Shown here in pieces: positions 51,745 through 60,828 of a stretch of 64,000 bases of DNA. This stretch comes from an uncultured Dorea sp. (lineage in GTDB: Bacteria; Bacillota; Clostridia; Lachnospirales; Lachnospiraceae): assembly GCA_910587575.1 (NCBI GenBank), contig CAJULU010000008.1, positions 1 through 64,000 on the forward strand, in the 5' to 3' direction. The stretch's first letter is position 1; each line of letters starts with the position of its first letter. The position numbers and the translations under genes were made by a program. The notes beneath the pieces are model-generated. The model saw nothing but the letters and a program-made list of their open reading frames with translations, was not told the origin of the DNA and did no database searches.

Positions 51745-53028
51745 ATGTTCAAAAGGAGAGATGATTTGAAACCGTTCGAGTCCAAGGTGTGGTTAAGTAG
51801 TCCCACCATGCATGGTGAAGAACTGAAATATATGGCAGAAGCGTATGAATCCAATTGGATGAGCACGGTCGGCGTGAACATCGACATGGTCGAAAAGATT
51901 GCCGCAGAAAAATCCGGCATGAAGTACGCCGTGGGCCTTTCCTGCTGTACCGCAGCGCTCCATCTGTGCTGCAGACTGGCTGGAGAGAGGCTATATGGAA
52001 AGCCCGCTGTCTCTCACGGCGCTTTGGAAGGAAGAAGGGTTTTCTGCTCGGATATGACCTTCGATGCAACCTTGAATCCCGTGGTCTATGAGGGCGGCAT
52101 TCCTGTGTTCATCGACACGGAGATGGATAGCTGGAACATGGATCCTGTGACGCTTGAGAAAGCATTTCAGTTCTACCCGGATGTGAAGCTGGTGATAGCT
52201 GCTGAACTCTATGGTTTTCCGGGGCGCATGGACAAAATCAAGAGAATTTGTGAGAAACACGGCGCCCTGTTAATCGAGGATGCGGCCGAGGCGATGGGAG
52301 CGGCCATCGACGGCAGACAGTGCGGCAGCTTCGGAGATTATAGTGCTGTCAGCTACAACGGCAACAAGATTATCACAGGATCAAGCGGTGGCTGCCTGCT
52401 GACGAATAGCATTGAGGACGCAAACAGAGCGAGAAAGTGGAGTACGCAGTCCAGAGAAAACGCTCCGTGGTACCTGCATGAGGAAGTTGGCTATAACTAT
52501 CGCATGAGCAATGTGATTGCCGGTGTGATTCGCGGGCAGTATGGATATCTGGAGGAACATATCAGGCAGAAAAGGGAGATATACGAGCGATATAGAGAAG
52601 GCCTGAAGGATCTGCCGATCAGGATGAATCCGATAACGACCGGCACGGAGCCGAACTATTGGTTAAGTGCGTTGATGATAGATGAAGCTGCGATGTGCAG
52701 GCAAGTCAGAGGTGAAAAGAGAGCGCTGTATAGAAGTGAGGGTGGGAAGAGCTGTCCGACAGAAATTCTGGAAGCGATAGGGAGTATTAATGCGGAAGGC
52801 CGGCCGATATGGCGACCTATGCACATGCAGCCCATGTACAGGATGCATGAGGCTATTGGGCGAAAGGGGAGCCTCAGATGCAGGACGAATGCGTACATAA
52901 ATGAGATTGGCTGCGTGGATGTTGGGGCGGATATCTTTGACAGAGGGTTGTGCCTGCCGAGCGATAATAAGATGACGGTGGAGGAGCAGGATGTAGTGAT
53001 TGAGATTGTTAAAAGGTGTTTTGAGTAG
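51745..53028 (+). CDS. DegT/DnrJ/EryC1/StrS family PLP aminotransferase
   Basis: A 427-residue sugar-type aminotransferase. The PLP lysine is about Lys208 in SYNGNKIITGSSGG, and the PLP ring aspartate is Asp179 in LIEDAAEAMGA. SSPTMHGEELKYMAEAYESN and SCCTAALHLCCRLAG near the start are typical. The family moves an amino group to a keto or aldehyde carbon of nucleotide sugars or of small aldehydes. It is the first enzyme of the operon after LoaP, and the presence of LuxC in the same operon raises the possibility that it aminates an aldehyde rather than a sugar. Confidence 0.88.
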   Translation: MFKRRDDLKPFESKVWLSSPTMHGEELKYMAEAYESNWMSTVGVNIDMVEKIAAEKSGMKYAVGLSCCTAALHLCCRLAGERLYGKPAVSHGALEGRRVFCSDMTFDATLNPVVYEGGIPVFIDTEMDSWNMDPVTLEKAFQFYPDVKLVIAAELYGFPGRMDKIKRICEKHGALLIEDAAEAMGAAIDGRQCGSFGDYSAVSYNGNKIITGSSGGCLLTNSIEDANRARKWSTQSRENAPWYLHEEVGYNYRMSNVIAGVIRGQYGYLEEHIRQKREIYERYREGLKDLPIRMNPITTGTEPNYWLSALMIDEAAMCRQVRGEKRALYRSEGGKSCPTEILEAIGSINAEGRPIWRPMHMQPMYRMHEAIGRKGSLRCRTNAYINEIGCVDVGADIFDRGLCLPSDNKMTVEEQDVVIEIVKRCFE

Positions 53029-53072
53029 GGGTTTGAGTAGAGAGATTCTATGAATTTGAGGAGAAAACGTAC

Positions 53073-54380
53073 ATGATGAACATCCAAACGGTTACCGTCA
53101 TCGGCGTGACGGGAATAATGGGTGCGAATGTTGCAGGAATATTTGCTTCTTTTGGAGATGCGAAAGTTTACTGTGTCGGACGCGATATTGAAAAAGTGAA
53201 AAGGACAATTCCACGGATTGTGAAGTCCGTAAGGGCGGATACGATAGCCAGGAATCTGGTTCCCGCCGATTTCTCCATGTTGGAGAAATGTGTGGCTGAA
53301 AGCGACTTGATTTTTGAGAGCAGCAAAGAGGATATACAGGTCAAGACGGAGATAGCGGCTATGGTTGGAAAGTCGATGAAGCAGCATGCTGTGTCCGGGA
53401 CGGGTTCCTCCGGTTTGTCCATCAACACAATTGCAAAGTGCTATCCCGAAAACCTCCGAAGCCGGTTTTTCGGTATTCATATGTTCAACCCGCCGTATAC
53501 ACTCCAGCTCTGTGAGCTGACGCCAACCAGGTACAATGATGTGCAGCTGAAAGAAGAACTGAAGGAGTACTTAAAAAATAAGCTGCACAGGACGGTTGTG
53601 GAGGTCAAGGATTCCCCGGCTTTTTTGGGAAATCGTATCGGCTTCCAGTTTATCAATGAAGCCCTTCAGTATGCTGAGAAGTATAAGGACAACGGCGGAA
53701 TCGACTATATCGACGCCATTCTCGGCTCCTTCACCGGGCGCACGATGGCACCGCTTATCACATCTGATTTTGTGGGGCTTGATGTCCACAAGGCGATTGT
53801 ATGCAATATCTATGAGAATACCAACGATTACGCTCATGACACTTTTGTATTTCCCAAATTCGCAGATAAACTGGTGTCTGATGGTAAACTTGGGCGCAAG
53901 AGCGGAGGCGGATTATATCAGCTTGTCCGCTATGATAACGGCTTGAAGCGGCAGACGGTATTGGATATCAACACGGGACTGTACCGGGATGTGATTCCCT
54001 ATGTATTCCCGTTTGCAGATAAAATGAAGAGATATATTGCGGAGGGCGATTACCGGAAAGCCTTTGAGCGGCTGGTGAATAACCATAGCCAGGAGGCGGA
54101 TATCTGTTGCCGTTTCCTGCTGAATTACATCGTTTATTCCCTGTATGCCGCAAAGGAAGTCGGTTATATGATTGAAGCGGCAGACGATGGAATGGCCGCC
54201 GGATTCAACTGGTGTCCGCCGTTGGCGATGTATCAGGCACTCTCCACGGTAGCGGATGTGCCAGGCCTCATTCGGGAAAACCTCCCAGATATCTGCTGGA
54301 AGGTAGATATTGACGAGCTTCTTGCGCAGGTGAAGCCTTCAAAATATGACTACCGGCTGTATTTCAAATCCGGGAGGTGA
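53073..54380 (+). CDS. 3-hydroxyacyl-CoA dehydrogenase family protein
   Basis: A 435-residue oxidoreductase. TVIGVTGIMGANVAGIFASF is the NAD loop; the catalytic His is in FFGIHMFNPPYTLQL. VKDSPAFLGNRIGFQFINEA and KLGRKSGGGLYQL match the helical half of FadB/Hbd proteins, followed by a second, divergent C-terminal dimer domain from about residue 310. It oxidises or reduces 3-hydroxyacyl thioesters. An ATG at 53073 is doubled by one at 53076. It is 45 bp after the aminotransferase gene and overlapped by the thiolase ribosome-binding site. Confidence 0.85.
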   Translation: MMNIQTVTVIGVTGIMGANVAGIFASFGDAKVYCVGRDIEKVKRTIPRIVKSVRADTIARNLVPADFSMLEKCVAESDLIFESSKEDIQVKTEIAAMVGKSMKQHAVSGTGSSGLSINTIAKCYPENLRSRFFGIHMFNPPYTLQLCELTPTRYNDVQLKEELKEYLKNKLHRTVVEVKDSPAFLGNRIGFQFINEALQYAEKYKDNGGIDYIDAILGSFTGRTMAPLITSDFVGLDVHKAIVCNIYENTNDYAHDTFVFPKFADKLVSDGKLGRKSGGGLYQLVRYDNGLKRQTVLDINTGLYRDVIPYVFPFADKMKRYIAEGDYRKAFERLVNNHSQEADICCRFLLNYIVYSLYAAKEVGYMIEAADDGMAAGFNWCPPLAMYQALSTVADVPGLIRENLPDICWKVDIDELLAQVKPSKYDYRLYFKSGR

Positions 54381-54385
54381 TAGTT

Positions 54386-55636
54386 GTGAGCAGAGTATAT
54401 ATTTTGGGCGGCGCACAGACAGATTTCGAGCGCAACTGGACAAAAGAAGGAAAAGGGATGGTGGCGCTTCTCAAAGAAGTCATGGCAGACGGACTTGGGG
54501 AGGCCGGACTATCCTTTGACGATATAAAGGAACTGAATAAGGATAACCGTGTCTCCTGCTTTGTTGGGAACTTCATAGCGGAGAAATATACCGGACAAGG
54601 GCATCTTGGAGCATTCCTGACCGAGGTAGATCCGGCATTCTACGGTGTGCCGAGCGCACGTTATGAAGCGGCTTGCGCCAGCTCCTCGGTAGCAATAGAC
54701 GCCGCAGCCACAAAGATAAGAGCTAATGATTATGATGTAGCCATTGCCGTCGGCTGGGAGTTGATGAAGACCGTTGATTCTGTAGTTGGAGGCGATTTTC
54801 TTGGCAGAGCCGCTTACTACGACAGAGAGGGTAAGGGTATTGACCTGCCGTTTCCTAAGCTGTTTGGCAAGCTGGCGGACGAGACGCTGAAAAAGTACCC
54901 GGATCTTGATGAAAAACGGTATATGGATGCGCTGGCAAGGATTTCAGTGATTAACTACAGCAATGCCAGGCGAAATCCTTTGGCACAGACCCGTAAGTGG
55001 TTCATGAGCTACGATCAGGCCAGCATGAGAGGTACGGACACAAACCCGTTTGTTGGTGGAAAACTCGCCGTTTCCGATTGCTCACAGGTTACCGATGGAG
55101 CGGCAGTCGTGGTGCTGTGCAGTGAGAAGTTTATGAAAGAGCGGGGGATAAAGGATAAGCCGGTCATAAAGGGCTATGGTCACAGAGTTGCCCCAATTCT
55201 GTTTGAGAAGAAGATGGCGGATAATGTGAGGTATGAATACATTCTCCCCTGGACAAGGCAGGCTGTGCTGGATGCTTACAGAAGATCTGGACTGTCTGTT
55301 GATGATATCGATGCATTTGAAATTCATGACTGCTTTACCAGTTCCGAATATGCGGCGATAAGTTCGTTTGGTCTTACTGAGCCTGGAAAAGAGTATGAAG
55401 CAGTTGAGAACGGCATGATTTCCTTTGATGGCAAGAAGCCCGTCAATCCCAGCGGAGGTCTTATCGGCTGTGGACATCCCGTAGGAGCAAGTGGCTGCCG
55501 GATGCTGTTGGACTTGTATAAACAGGTGACGGGAACGGCAGGCGGGTATCAGGTGGAAGGTGCGAGAAACGCCATGATGCTGAATATCGGTGGGACAGCA
55601 ACTACGAATTATGTGTTTGTGATTGGAGCGGAGTAG
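54386..55636 (+). CDS. Thiolase family protein (SCP-x/acetyl-CoA acetyltransferase type)
   Basis: A 416-residue thiolase. YEAACASSSVAIDAA holds the nucleophilic Cys, FEIHDCFTSSEY the family His, and NPSGGLIGCGHPVGASG the second His and Cys region. The HDCF form indicates the SCP-x/degradative thiolase branch. It joins or splits acyl chains. The start is a GTG at 54386, 8 bp after GGGAGG, which overlaps the previous stop. It and the preceding dehydrogenase look like a two-step module making or trimming a 3-hydroxyacyl or 3-ketoacyl group. Confidence 0.88.
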   Translation: MSRVYILGGAQTDFERNWTKEGKGMVALLKEVMADGLGEAGLSFDDIKELNKDNRVSCFVGNFIAEKYTGQGHLGAFLTEVDPAFYGVPSARYEAACASSSVAIDAAATKIRANDYDVAIAVGWELMKTVDSVVGGDFLGRAAYYDREGKGIDLPFPKLFGKLADETLKKYPDLDEKRYMDALARISVINYSNARRNPLAQTRKWFMSYDQASMRGTDTNPFVGGKLAVSDCSQVTDGAAVVVLCSEKFMKERGIKDKPVIKGYGHRVAPILFEKKMADNVRYEYILPWTRQAVLDAYRRSGLSVDDIDAFEIHDCFTSSEYAAISSFGLTEPGKEYEAVENGMISFDGKKPVNPSGGLIGCGHPVGASGCRMLLDLYKQVTGTAGGYQVEGARNAMMLNIGGTATTNYVFVIGAE

Positions 55637-56521
55637 ATGAAAGAGTATTTCAAAGTGAATGCCGGCAGGTACGCTGAGGGGAAAGATTTTGATGTTGTCA
55701 GACCGGCATCGCTCAATAATCCGAAAGATCATGCCGTGATGTTTATCATGGATGGGTACATGGATCATGCCGCCGCATTCATGAAATGCCGAAACTGCCT
55801 GGCTTTCTGGCCTGAGAAAACAGACGTGCCGGCGGAAATAGAAGAACGCCACGCTGTGGTTAAATGCGAAAATGTCAGAAACAGTTACTGTGCCTTTTTC
55901 CGGGATAACGGTATTACTTATTATCCCCCTATTGAAGAGGGCGAGGTCATAAACGGCGCTTACATCGCAAAGACCGCAAAGGTTGGACAAAATTGCAGGA
56001 TACTGCCGGGAGCCTGTATCGGCGGTGAGGTTGAAATTGGAAACGACTGCTACATAGGATCAGGCGCAAGGCTTGCCGGCGAAGTTCATATAGGAAATAA
56101 CGTTGTAATCCGGGAGAACACCGTAATCGGAGCCGATGGCTTATCAACGGACCGGGATGAGAATGGCAGGGCGCTTACCATGCCGCAGTTTGGCGGAGTC
56201 ATCATAGAGGATGATGTTCAGATTGGTGCTTTGACCGTGATTGCGCGAGGGGCTATCGACAATACGATAATCCGGCGGGGGTCGAAAATCGACAACAGTG
56301 CATTCATTTCTCATAACGTAATACTTGGCGAGGATACCTTCGTGGTTGGCGGGACTATCATGTTTGGCAGTTCGTCTACAGGGGATCAGGCGTTTATCTC
56401 TGGGAATTCGACAATCCGTGACGGGCGGCACATCGGTGAAAAAGCGATTGTGGGCATGGGGTCCGTGGTAGTCCGAAATGTAGATGACAAAATGGTTGTA
56501 AAGGGGAACCCGGCTAAGTAA
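55637..56521 (+). CDS. LpxD-like hexapeptide acyltransferase
   Basis: A 294-residue protein. The first 100 residues form an alpha/beta domain resembling the LpxD uridine-binding domain (CRNCLAFWPEKTDVP). The rest is a left-handed beta helix of hexapeptide repeats (IGGEVEIGNDCYIGSGARLA) with the catalytic His in FISHNVILGEDTF and the GADGL block. LpxD moves 3-hydroxyacyl groups from ACP to an aminosugar. In a Gram-positive operon with ACP, thiolase and hydroxyacyl dehydrogenase, the natural job is N-acylation of an aminosugar in the glycan. It begins 1 bp after the thiolase stop. Confidence 0.83.
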   Translation: MKEYFKVNAGRYAEGKDFDVVRPASLNNPKDHAVMFIMDGYMDHAAAFMKCRNCLAFWPEKTDVPAEIEERHAVVKCENVRNSYCAFFRDNGITYYPPIEEGEVINGAYIAKTAKVGQNCRILPGACIGGEVEIGNDCYIGSGARLAGEVHIGNNVVIRENTVIGADGLSTDRDENGRALTMPQFGGVIIEDDVQIGALTVIARGAIDNTIIRRGSKIDNSAFISHNVILGEDTFVVGGTIMFGSSSTGDQAFISGNSTIRDGRHIGEKAIVGMGSVVVRNVDDKMVVKGNPAK

Positions 56522-56534
56522 CGGAGATGACAGT

Positions 56535-57215
56535 ATGGCAGACGAGACACCAAAAGTAAAAAGAACCTTTTATACGGTAGTGGTAAAGAGATTACTGGAT
56601 ATTCTTTTAAGTGGTCTTGCAATTGTGATTCTCAGCCCGCTTCTCTTACTTCTGTCCGCCCTGGAGCTGATATTCCATGGCCGGCCGGTCCTGTTTGCGC
56701 AGGAACGTCCAGGACTTCATGGAAGGATCTTTAAGATATACAAATTTCGCTCCATGACGAACGAAACAGATGAGAACGGCGAACTGCTGCCGGAGGAGAA
56801 ACGTGCAACGAAATTCGGAAAGTTGATTCGTAGATTATCTCTTGATGAGCTTCCGGAACTGTTCTGTATCTTCACGGGCAAGATGAGCATTATTGGACCA
56901 AGGCCGTTACTGACAAGATACTTACCTCTGTATACAGAGCGGCATAGAATGCGGCATGAGGTCAGACCAGGTTTAGCTTGTGTTTCGCTAAAGCCAATGA
57001 AAACATGGTCCTGGAATGATCAATTTGAGAATGACATCTGGTATGTGGAGAATTGCTGCTTTGTGGCAGATGTGAAAATGATATTCGCAGTTGCAAGAGA
57101 AGCAGTAGCAGGGGCGCAATACAGGGTCACTGGAGACAGGCAAGAGTTTAACGGTTCTAATTTGTATTTCGATGCAAAAGCTAATGAGAAGGCAGGGGAA
57201 CATATATGCGGGTGA
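56535..57215 (+). CDS. Initiating sugar-phosphate transferase (PglC/WbaP type)
   Basis: A 226-residue bacterial sugar transferase. An N-terminal reentrant/membrane helix (residues about 21-45, DILLSGLAIVILSPLLLLL) is followed by the FKIYKFRSM and LDELPELFCIFTGKMSIIGP / RPLL catalytic region. These enzymes move a sugar 1-phosphate from its UDP form to undecaprenyl phosphate, the first step in building a surface glycan. This gene therefore fixes the operon as envelope glycan synthesis. It overlaps the next gene by 10 bp. Confidence 0.9.
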   Translation: MADETPKVKRTFYTVVVKRLLDILLSGLAIVILSPLLLLLSALELIFHGRPVLFAQERPGLHGRIFKIYKFRSMTNETDENGELLPEEKRATKFGKLIRRLSLDELPELFCIFTGKMSIIGPRPLLTRYLPLYTERHRMRHEVRPGLACVSLKPMKTWSWNDQFENDIWYVENCCFVADVKMIFAVAREAVAGAQYRVTGDRQEFNGSNLYFDAKANEKAGEHICG

Positions 57216-57871
57216 TAGTAATAGCACCACATCCGGATGACGAGGTGTTAGGATGTGGAGGAACTATAGCAAAACATTCAGCAAACGGAGACAGCGTTTA
57301 TGTATGTGTAATGACTAAGGGGTATAAACCCTTGTTTGCAGATGAGATGGAGTTTATTGTCAAAGATGAGTGTAGAAATGCTGATAAATTACTTGGTGTA
57401 AAAGAGACTTTCTTTCTCGATTTTCCGGCAGCTATGTTAGAAGAAGTGCTGCGGTATAAGATAAATGATGCAATAGTTGAACGCATTCAGCATGTCCGAC
57501 CCGATATTGTATATATACCTCATCGAGGTGATATGCAGATAGATCACAAAATGATAGTAGATGCAGCTATGGTAGCGTTGCGTCCCAAGTATGATCATGT
57601 AGTAAAGAAAATTTATGCATATGAGACTTTATCAGAGACTGGATGGGATATTCCGAATACGGCCAATGAATTCATTCCTACGGTCTATAATGATATTTCT
57701 AATTACATAAATGATAAAACAGAAGCTATAAAATGTTTTAAAACACAACTGGCTGAATATCCGAATGCCAGATCGGTTGAGGCAATAAAGGCACTTGCGA
57801 TGTATCGAGGCGCAACAATGAAAATGAATGCTGCAGAAGCTTTTGTTCTTATTCGTGAATTACAGATGTAG
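57206..57871 (+). CDS. PIG-L family deacetylase
   Basis: A 221-residue zinc deacetylase. VIVIAPHPDDEVLGCGGTI supplies His9, Asp11 and Asp12; the late ligand His114 lies in MQIDHKMIVDAAM. PIG-L/LmbE enzymes remove N-acetyl groups from GlcNAc-type sugars, leaving a free amine that an acyltransferase can then fill. This fits with the LpxD-like and hexapeptide genes. From here to about 59150 the DNA is visibly more AT-rich than the preceding genes. Confidence 0.87.
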   Translation: MRVIVIAPHPDDEVLGCGGTIAKHSANGDSVYVCVMTKGYKPLFADEMEFIVKDECRNADKLLGVKETFFLDFPAAMLEEVLRYKINDAIVERIQHVRPDIVYIPHRGDMQIDHKMIVDAAMVALRPKYDHVVKKIYAYETLSETGWDIPNTANEFIPTVYNDISNYINDKTEAIKCFKTQLAEYPNARSVEAIKALAMYRGATMKMNAAEAFVLIRELQM

Positions 57872-57903
57872 ATATTGTAATAATTTAGAAGGAGATCAGA
57901 ATA

Positions 57904-58506
57904 GTGAAAGGAAAGCGATTGCGGCAGACATTAAGACTGTTTAGCATTTTAGAGCCGGTTAAAAGGACAGAATATATGGGAAAAAACAACATATTCGCAT
58001 CAATTGGCGAAAATTGCAGTATAGAAGATCGAATCATACCACTGTATGCAAAGTGCATTCGGATTGGAAATAATGTTCGTCTGGCATCACATGTAGCCCT
58101 CGTCACCCACGATGTGTCACACTTTGTTCTGAACAATATGTGCGAAAAATCTGTGGGAGAGGGTACCAGGCTCCATGAAAAAATTGGATGTATTGATATA
58201 GGCAATAATGTTTTTGTGGGATCGAATACAACGATTCTCTATAATGTTAAAATTGGAAACAATGTAATTGTAGGTGCAGGGAGTGTTGTAAACCGTGATA
58301 TACCGGACAACAGTGTGGCTGTTGGTGTTCCGGCCAGAGTGATTGGCACATTCGATGACTTTGTTAAGAAAAGAAAGAAAGATACCCCATATCCGCAGGA
58401 AATAGCTGTCAGTAATCAATGGATATCGGATAAGCTGATAGCATGGTGTTGGGAGCAGTTTGATAAGAACCATAGTAATTCAGATACAAACGGAGGAAAC
58501 CAATGA
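57904..58506 (+). CDS. Hexapeptide (LbH) acetyltransferase
   Basis: A 200-residue acyltransferase with a left-handed beta helix (IRIGNNVRLASHVALVTHDV, IDIGNNVFVGSNTTILYNVK, IGNNVIVGAGSVV). The final block resembles maltose or CapG/colanic O-acetyltransferases. The probable catalytic His is in VTHDVSHF. It starts with GTG after AGAAGGAGATCAG. It overlaps the NeuD-like gene by 4 bp. It probably adds an acetyl group to a sugar of the glycan or of its precursor. Confidence 0.82.
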   Translation: MKGKRLRQTLRLFSILEPVKRTEYMGKNNIFASIGENCSIEDRIIPLYAKCIRIGNNVRLASHVALVTHDVSHFVLNNMCEKSVGEGTRLHEKIGCIDIGNNVFVGSNTTILYNVKIGNNVIVGAGSVVNRDIPDNSVAVGVPARVIGTFDDFVKKRKKDTPYPQEIAVSNQWISDKLIAWCWEQFDKNHSNSDTNGGNQ

Positions 58507-59150
58507 AGGATTTAATTATTGTAGGTGCCGGAGGTTTTGGAAGAGAACTTCTTCAGTGGTGTAAGGATATCCAAAAGATAAAAAAAGAATGGAATATATT
58601 AGGTTTTATTGATGATAATCCTTCGGCGTTAGAGGGCTATGAATGTGATTATGAGGTTGTTGGGACAATCAGCAGTTGGAAGCCGGCTGCTGATCAGGTT
58701 TTTGCGCTTGCAATTGCCAATCCTGAAATAAAGGAAGATGTGATTAACAAACTTGAGAATCGTGGAGCTGAGTTTGTCTCCATCATCCATCCGGATGCAA
58801 GAGTTGGAGATTTCAGTAAATTAGGAAAAGGTATTGTCCTATATCCAAATGCGAGAATTACGGTAAATGTTACAATAGGGGATTTTGTTACGATTCTTGA
58901 TAATACTTCTGTCGGACATGATGCGGTGATTGGCGACTATACAACAATTAGTGCGAGCTGTGGAATAAATGGCCATGTTCATGTGGGCAAGAGTAGTTTC
59001 TTTGGCTGTAATGCATCTGCAATTCCAGGTATTCAGATTGGCAAGGGATGTCATATTGGAATTGGGAGTGTTGTTGTAAATAACATAAAATCCGGGCTGC
59101 ATGTTTTCGGCAATCCGGCAAAAAAAATCGCATTGCCAAAAATTCAGTGA
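58503..59150 (+). CDS. NeuD/PglD-like sugar acetyltransferase
   Basis: A 215-residue protein. LIIVGAGGFGRELLQWCKDI is the Rossmann-like N-terminal domain typical of PglD/NeuD, and the C-terminal beta helix (VTILDNTSVGHDAVIGDYTT with the catalytic His, ISASCGINGHVHVG) is the acetyltransferase. PglD-type enzymes N-acetylate an amino group placed on a UDP-sugar by a DegT aminotransferase, exactly the class at 51745-53028. The aminotransferase and this protein could thus form a UDP-diamino-sugar branch. Confidence 0.88.
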   Translation: MKDLIIVGAGGFGRELLQWCKDIQKIKKEWNILGFIDDNPSALEGYECDYEVVGTISSWKPAADQVFALAIANPEIKEDVINKLENRGAEFVSIIHPDARVGDFSKLGKGIVLYPNARITVNVTIGDFVTILDNTSVGHDAVIGDYTTISASCGINGHVHVGKSSFFGCNASAIPGIQIGKGCHIGIGSVVVNNIKSGLHVFGNPAKKIALPKIQ

Positions 59151-59170
59151 AATAGAAGGAGAACAGAGAA

Positions 59171-59413
59171 ATGAGCAACTTAGAGAAATACAATGCCGCA
59201 TTTATGGAGTGCTTTGAGTTAACAGAAGACAAGCTGACTGGTCTCAAATATCAGGACATCTCTGCATGGGATTCTGTCGGACATATGGGGCTCATTGCGG
59301 CTCTCGAAGATGTGTTCGATATCATGTTTGACACGGATGATATCATCGACTTTAGCTCTTATGAAAAAGGAAAAGCAATTCTGGCGAAAGCAGAGTACGG
59401 GGTTTTGTTCTGA
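59171..59413 (+). CDS. Acyl carrier protein
   Basis: An 80-residue acidic four-helix carrier. The phosphopantetheine serine is Ser35 in ISAWDSVGHMGLIAALE (DSVG instead of the usual DSLD/DSLG). Such stand-alone carrier proteins hold an acyl or aminoacyl group as a thioester for the neighbouring ligase, thioesterase and reductase. AAGGAGAACAGA precedes the ATG, and the ligase gene starts 1 bp before the stop ends. Confidence 0.9.
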   Translation: MSNLEKYNAAFMECFELTEDKLTGLKYQDISAWDSVGHMGLIAALEDVFDIMFDTDDIIDFSSYEKGKAILAKAEYGVLF

Positions 59414-60828
59414 TGGGAAATATATGGGATCTGAAAAAATATGACAACAAGGTTGCCCTTATAGACGAATCTGGCGGGCAGATGACGTATGGTGTGCTGG
59501 ACTTGGAGGCGCATATTCTTGCCGAAAAAATCGGCCATCGCTGCCTTGTATTTGCTCTGTGCAGGAATGAGATTGGATCGGTTCTTGGCTATGTCAGTTT
59601 CGTGAACAATGGTATTGTACCTGTTCTTCTAAATAGCCATCTGGATGAGGAACTGCTCAAAAATCTGATTGTAACTTATGAACCTTCTTTTCTCTGGGTA
59701 CTGAAAGACCAGATCGGACAGTTCCCCGGTATGAAAACAGAATATGAGGCATATGGCTATGTCCTGCTAAAGACAAAATATGAAAACGAATATCCGCTCT
59801 TTTGCGAACTGGGGCTTCTACTGACTACATCGGGTTCTACCGGATCTCCAAAGTTTGTCAGGCAGTCATACACGAATATTCTGGATAATGCACAGTCAAT
59901 CGTGAAGTACTTAGAGCTTGATGAAACCGAAAGGCCGATTACTACATTGCCAATGAATTATACCTATGGCCTGAGCATCATCAATTCCCATCTGTTGGTT
60001 GGGGCAGCCATTCTGATCACTGAAAAGGGGATCATGCAGAAGGAATTCTGGAGCTTTTTCAAGGAGGCTGGGGCTACATCTTTTGGCGGAGTTCCCTATA
60101 CTTATGAGATGCTTGACAAGCTGCGCTTCTACTGTATGAAGCTCCCATCTCTGCGTACCATGACGCAGGCCGGAGGAAAGCTTCTGCCGGAGCTTCATGA
60201 GAAATTTGCTAAGTACGCCAGTGAGCAGGGCAAGAAGTTTGTGGTCATGTATGGTCAGTGTGAGGCTACAGCGCGTATGGGGTATTTACCGCCGGAGAGG
60301 GCCGTCGAGAAAAAGGGCTCAATGGGCATTGTTATTCCCGGCGGAAAGTTCCATTTGATAGATGTAAACGGCAATGAAGTTACAGCACCTCATACCACAG
60401 GGGAGCTTGTTTATGAAGGAAAAAACGTCACTCTCGGTTATGCCGAGTGCGGTGGAGATCTGATAAAGGGCGACGAGCGTTGCGGGAAACTGGAAACCGG
60501 CGATATGGCGCAGTTCGACGAGGAGGGATACTATTACATCGTTGGCCGCAAGAAGAGATTCCTGAAAATTTATGGTAACCGTGTCAATCTGGACGAAATT
60601 GACCGTCTGATTAAAGGGGAGTTTGAGATCGAAGCAGCAAGTACCGGTGTGGATGACCATATGTACATTTTCGTAACAGATGCAGGAAAAGCGGAAGCAG
60701 TGAGGGATTTCGTGATGAACAAGACAAAGCTGAATCCGGTGGCTTTCAAGGTTATTGTGATTGATGAGATTCCCAAAAACGATTCCGGTAAGACGCTTTA
60801 TAAGGAACTGACCAGGTATTATGAGTAA
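59413..60828 (+). CDS. AMP-binding acyl/aryl-ACP ligase
   Basis: A 471-residue adenylating enzyme (ANL family). LLTTSGSTGSPKFVRQSY (about residues 138-155) is the phosphate-binding loop, YGQCEATARMGYLPPE the aromatic-binding region, ETGDMAQFDEEGYYYIVGRK the hinge, and IPKNDSGKTLYKEL at the end holds the catalytic Lys. It is shorter than long-chain ligases, like those that load short or aryl acids onto ACPs. It probably loads the carrier protein encoded just before it. It overlaps the next gene by 8 bp. Confidence 0.9.
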   Translation: MGNIWDLKKYDNKVALIDESGGQMTYGVLDLEAHILAEKIGHRCLVFALCRNEIGSVLGYVSFVNNGIVPVLLNSHLDEELLKNLIVTYEPSFLWVLKDQIGQFPGMKTEYEAYGYVLLKTKYENEYPLFCELGLLLTTSGSTGSPKFVRQSYTNILDNAQSIVKYLELDETERPITTLPMNYTYGLSIINSHLLVGAAILITEKGIMQKEFWSFFKEAGATSFGGVPYTYEMLDKLRFYCMKLPSLRTMTQAGGKLLPELHEKFAKYASEQGKKFVVMYGQCEATARMGYLPPERAVEKKGSMGIVIPGGKFHLIDVNGNEVTAPHTTGELVYEGKNVTLGYAECGGDLIKGDERCGKLETGDMAQFDEEGYYYIVGRKKRFLKIYGNRVNLDEIDRLIKGEFEIEAASTGVDDHMYIFVTDAGKAEAVRDFVMNKTKLNPVAFKVIVIDEIPKNDSGKTLYKELTRYYE

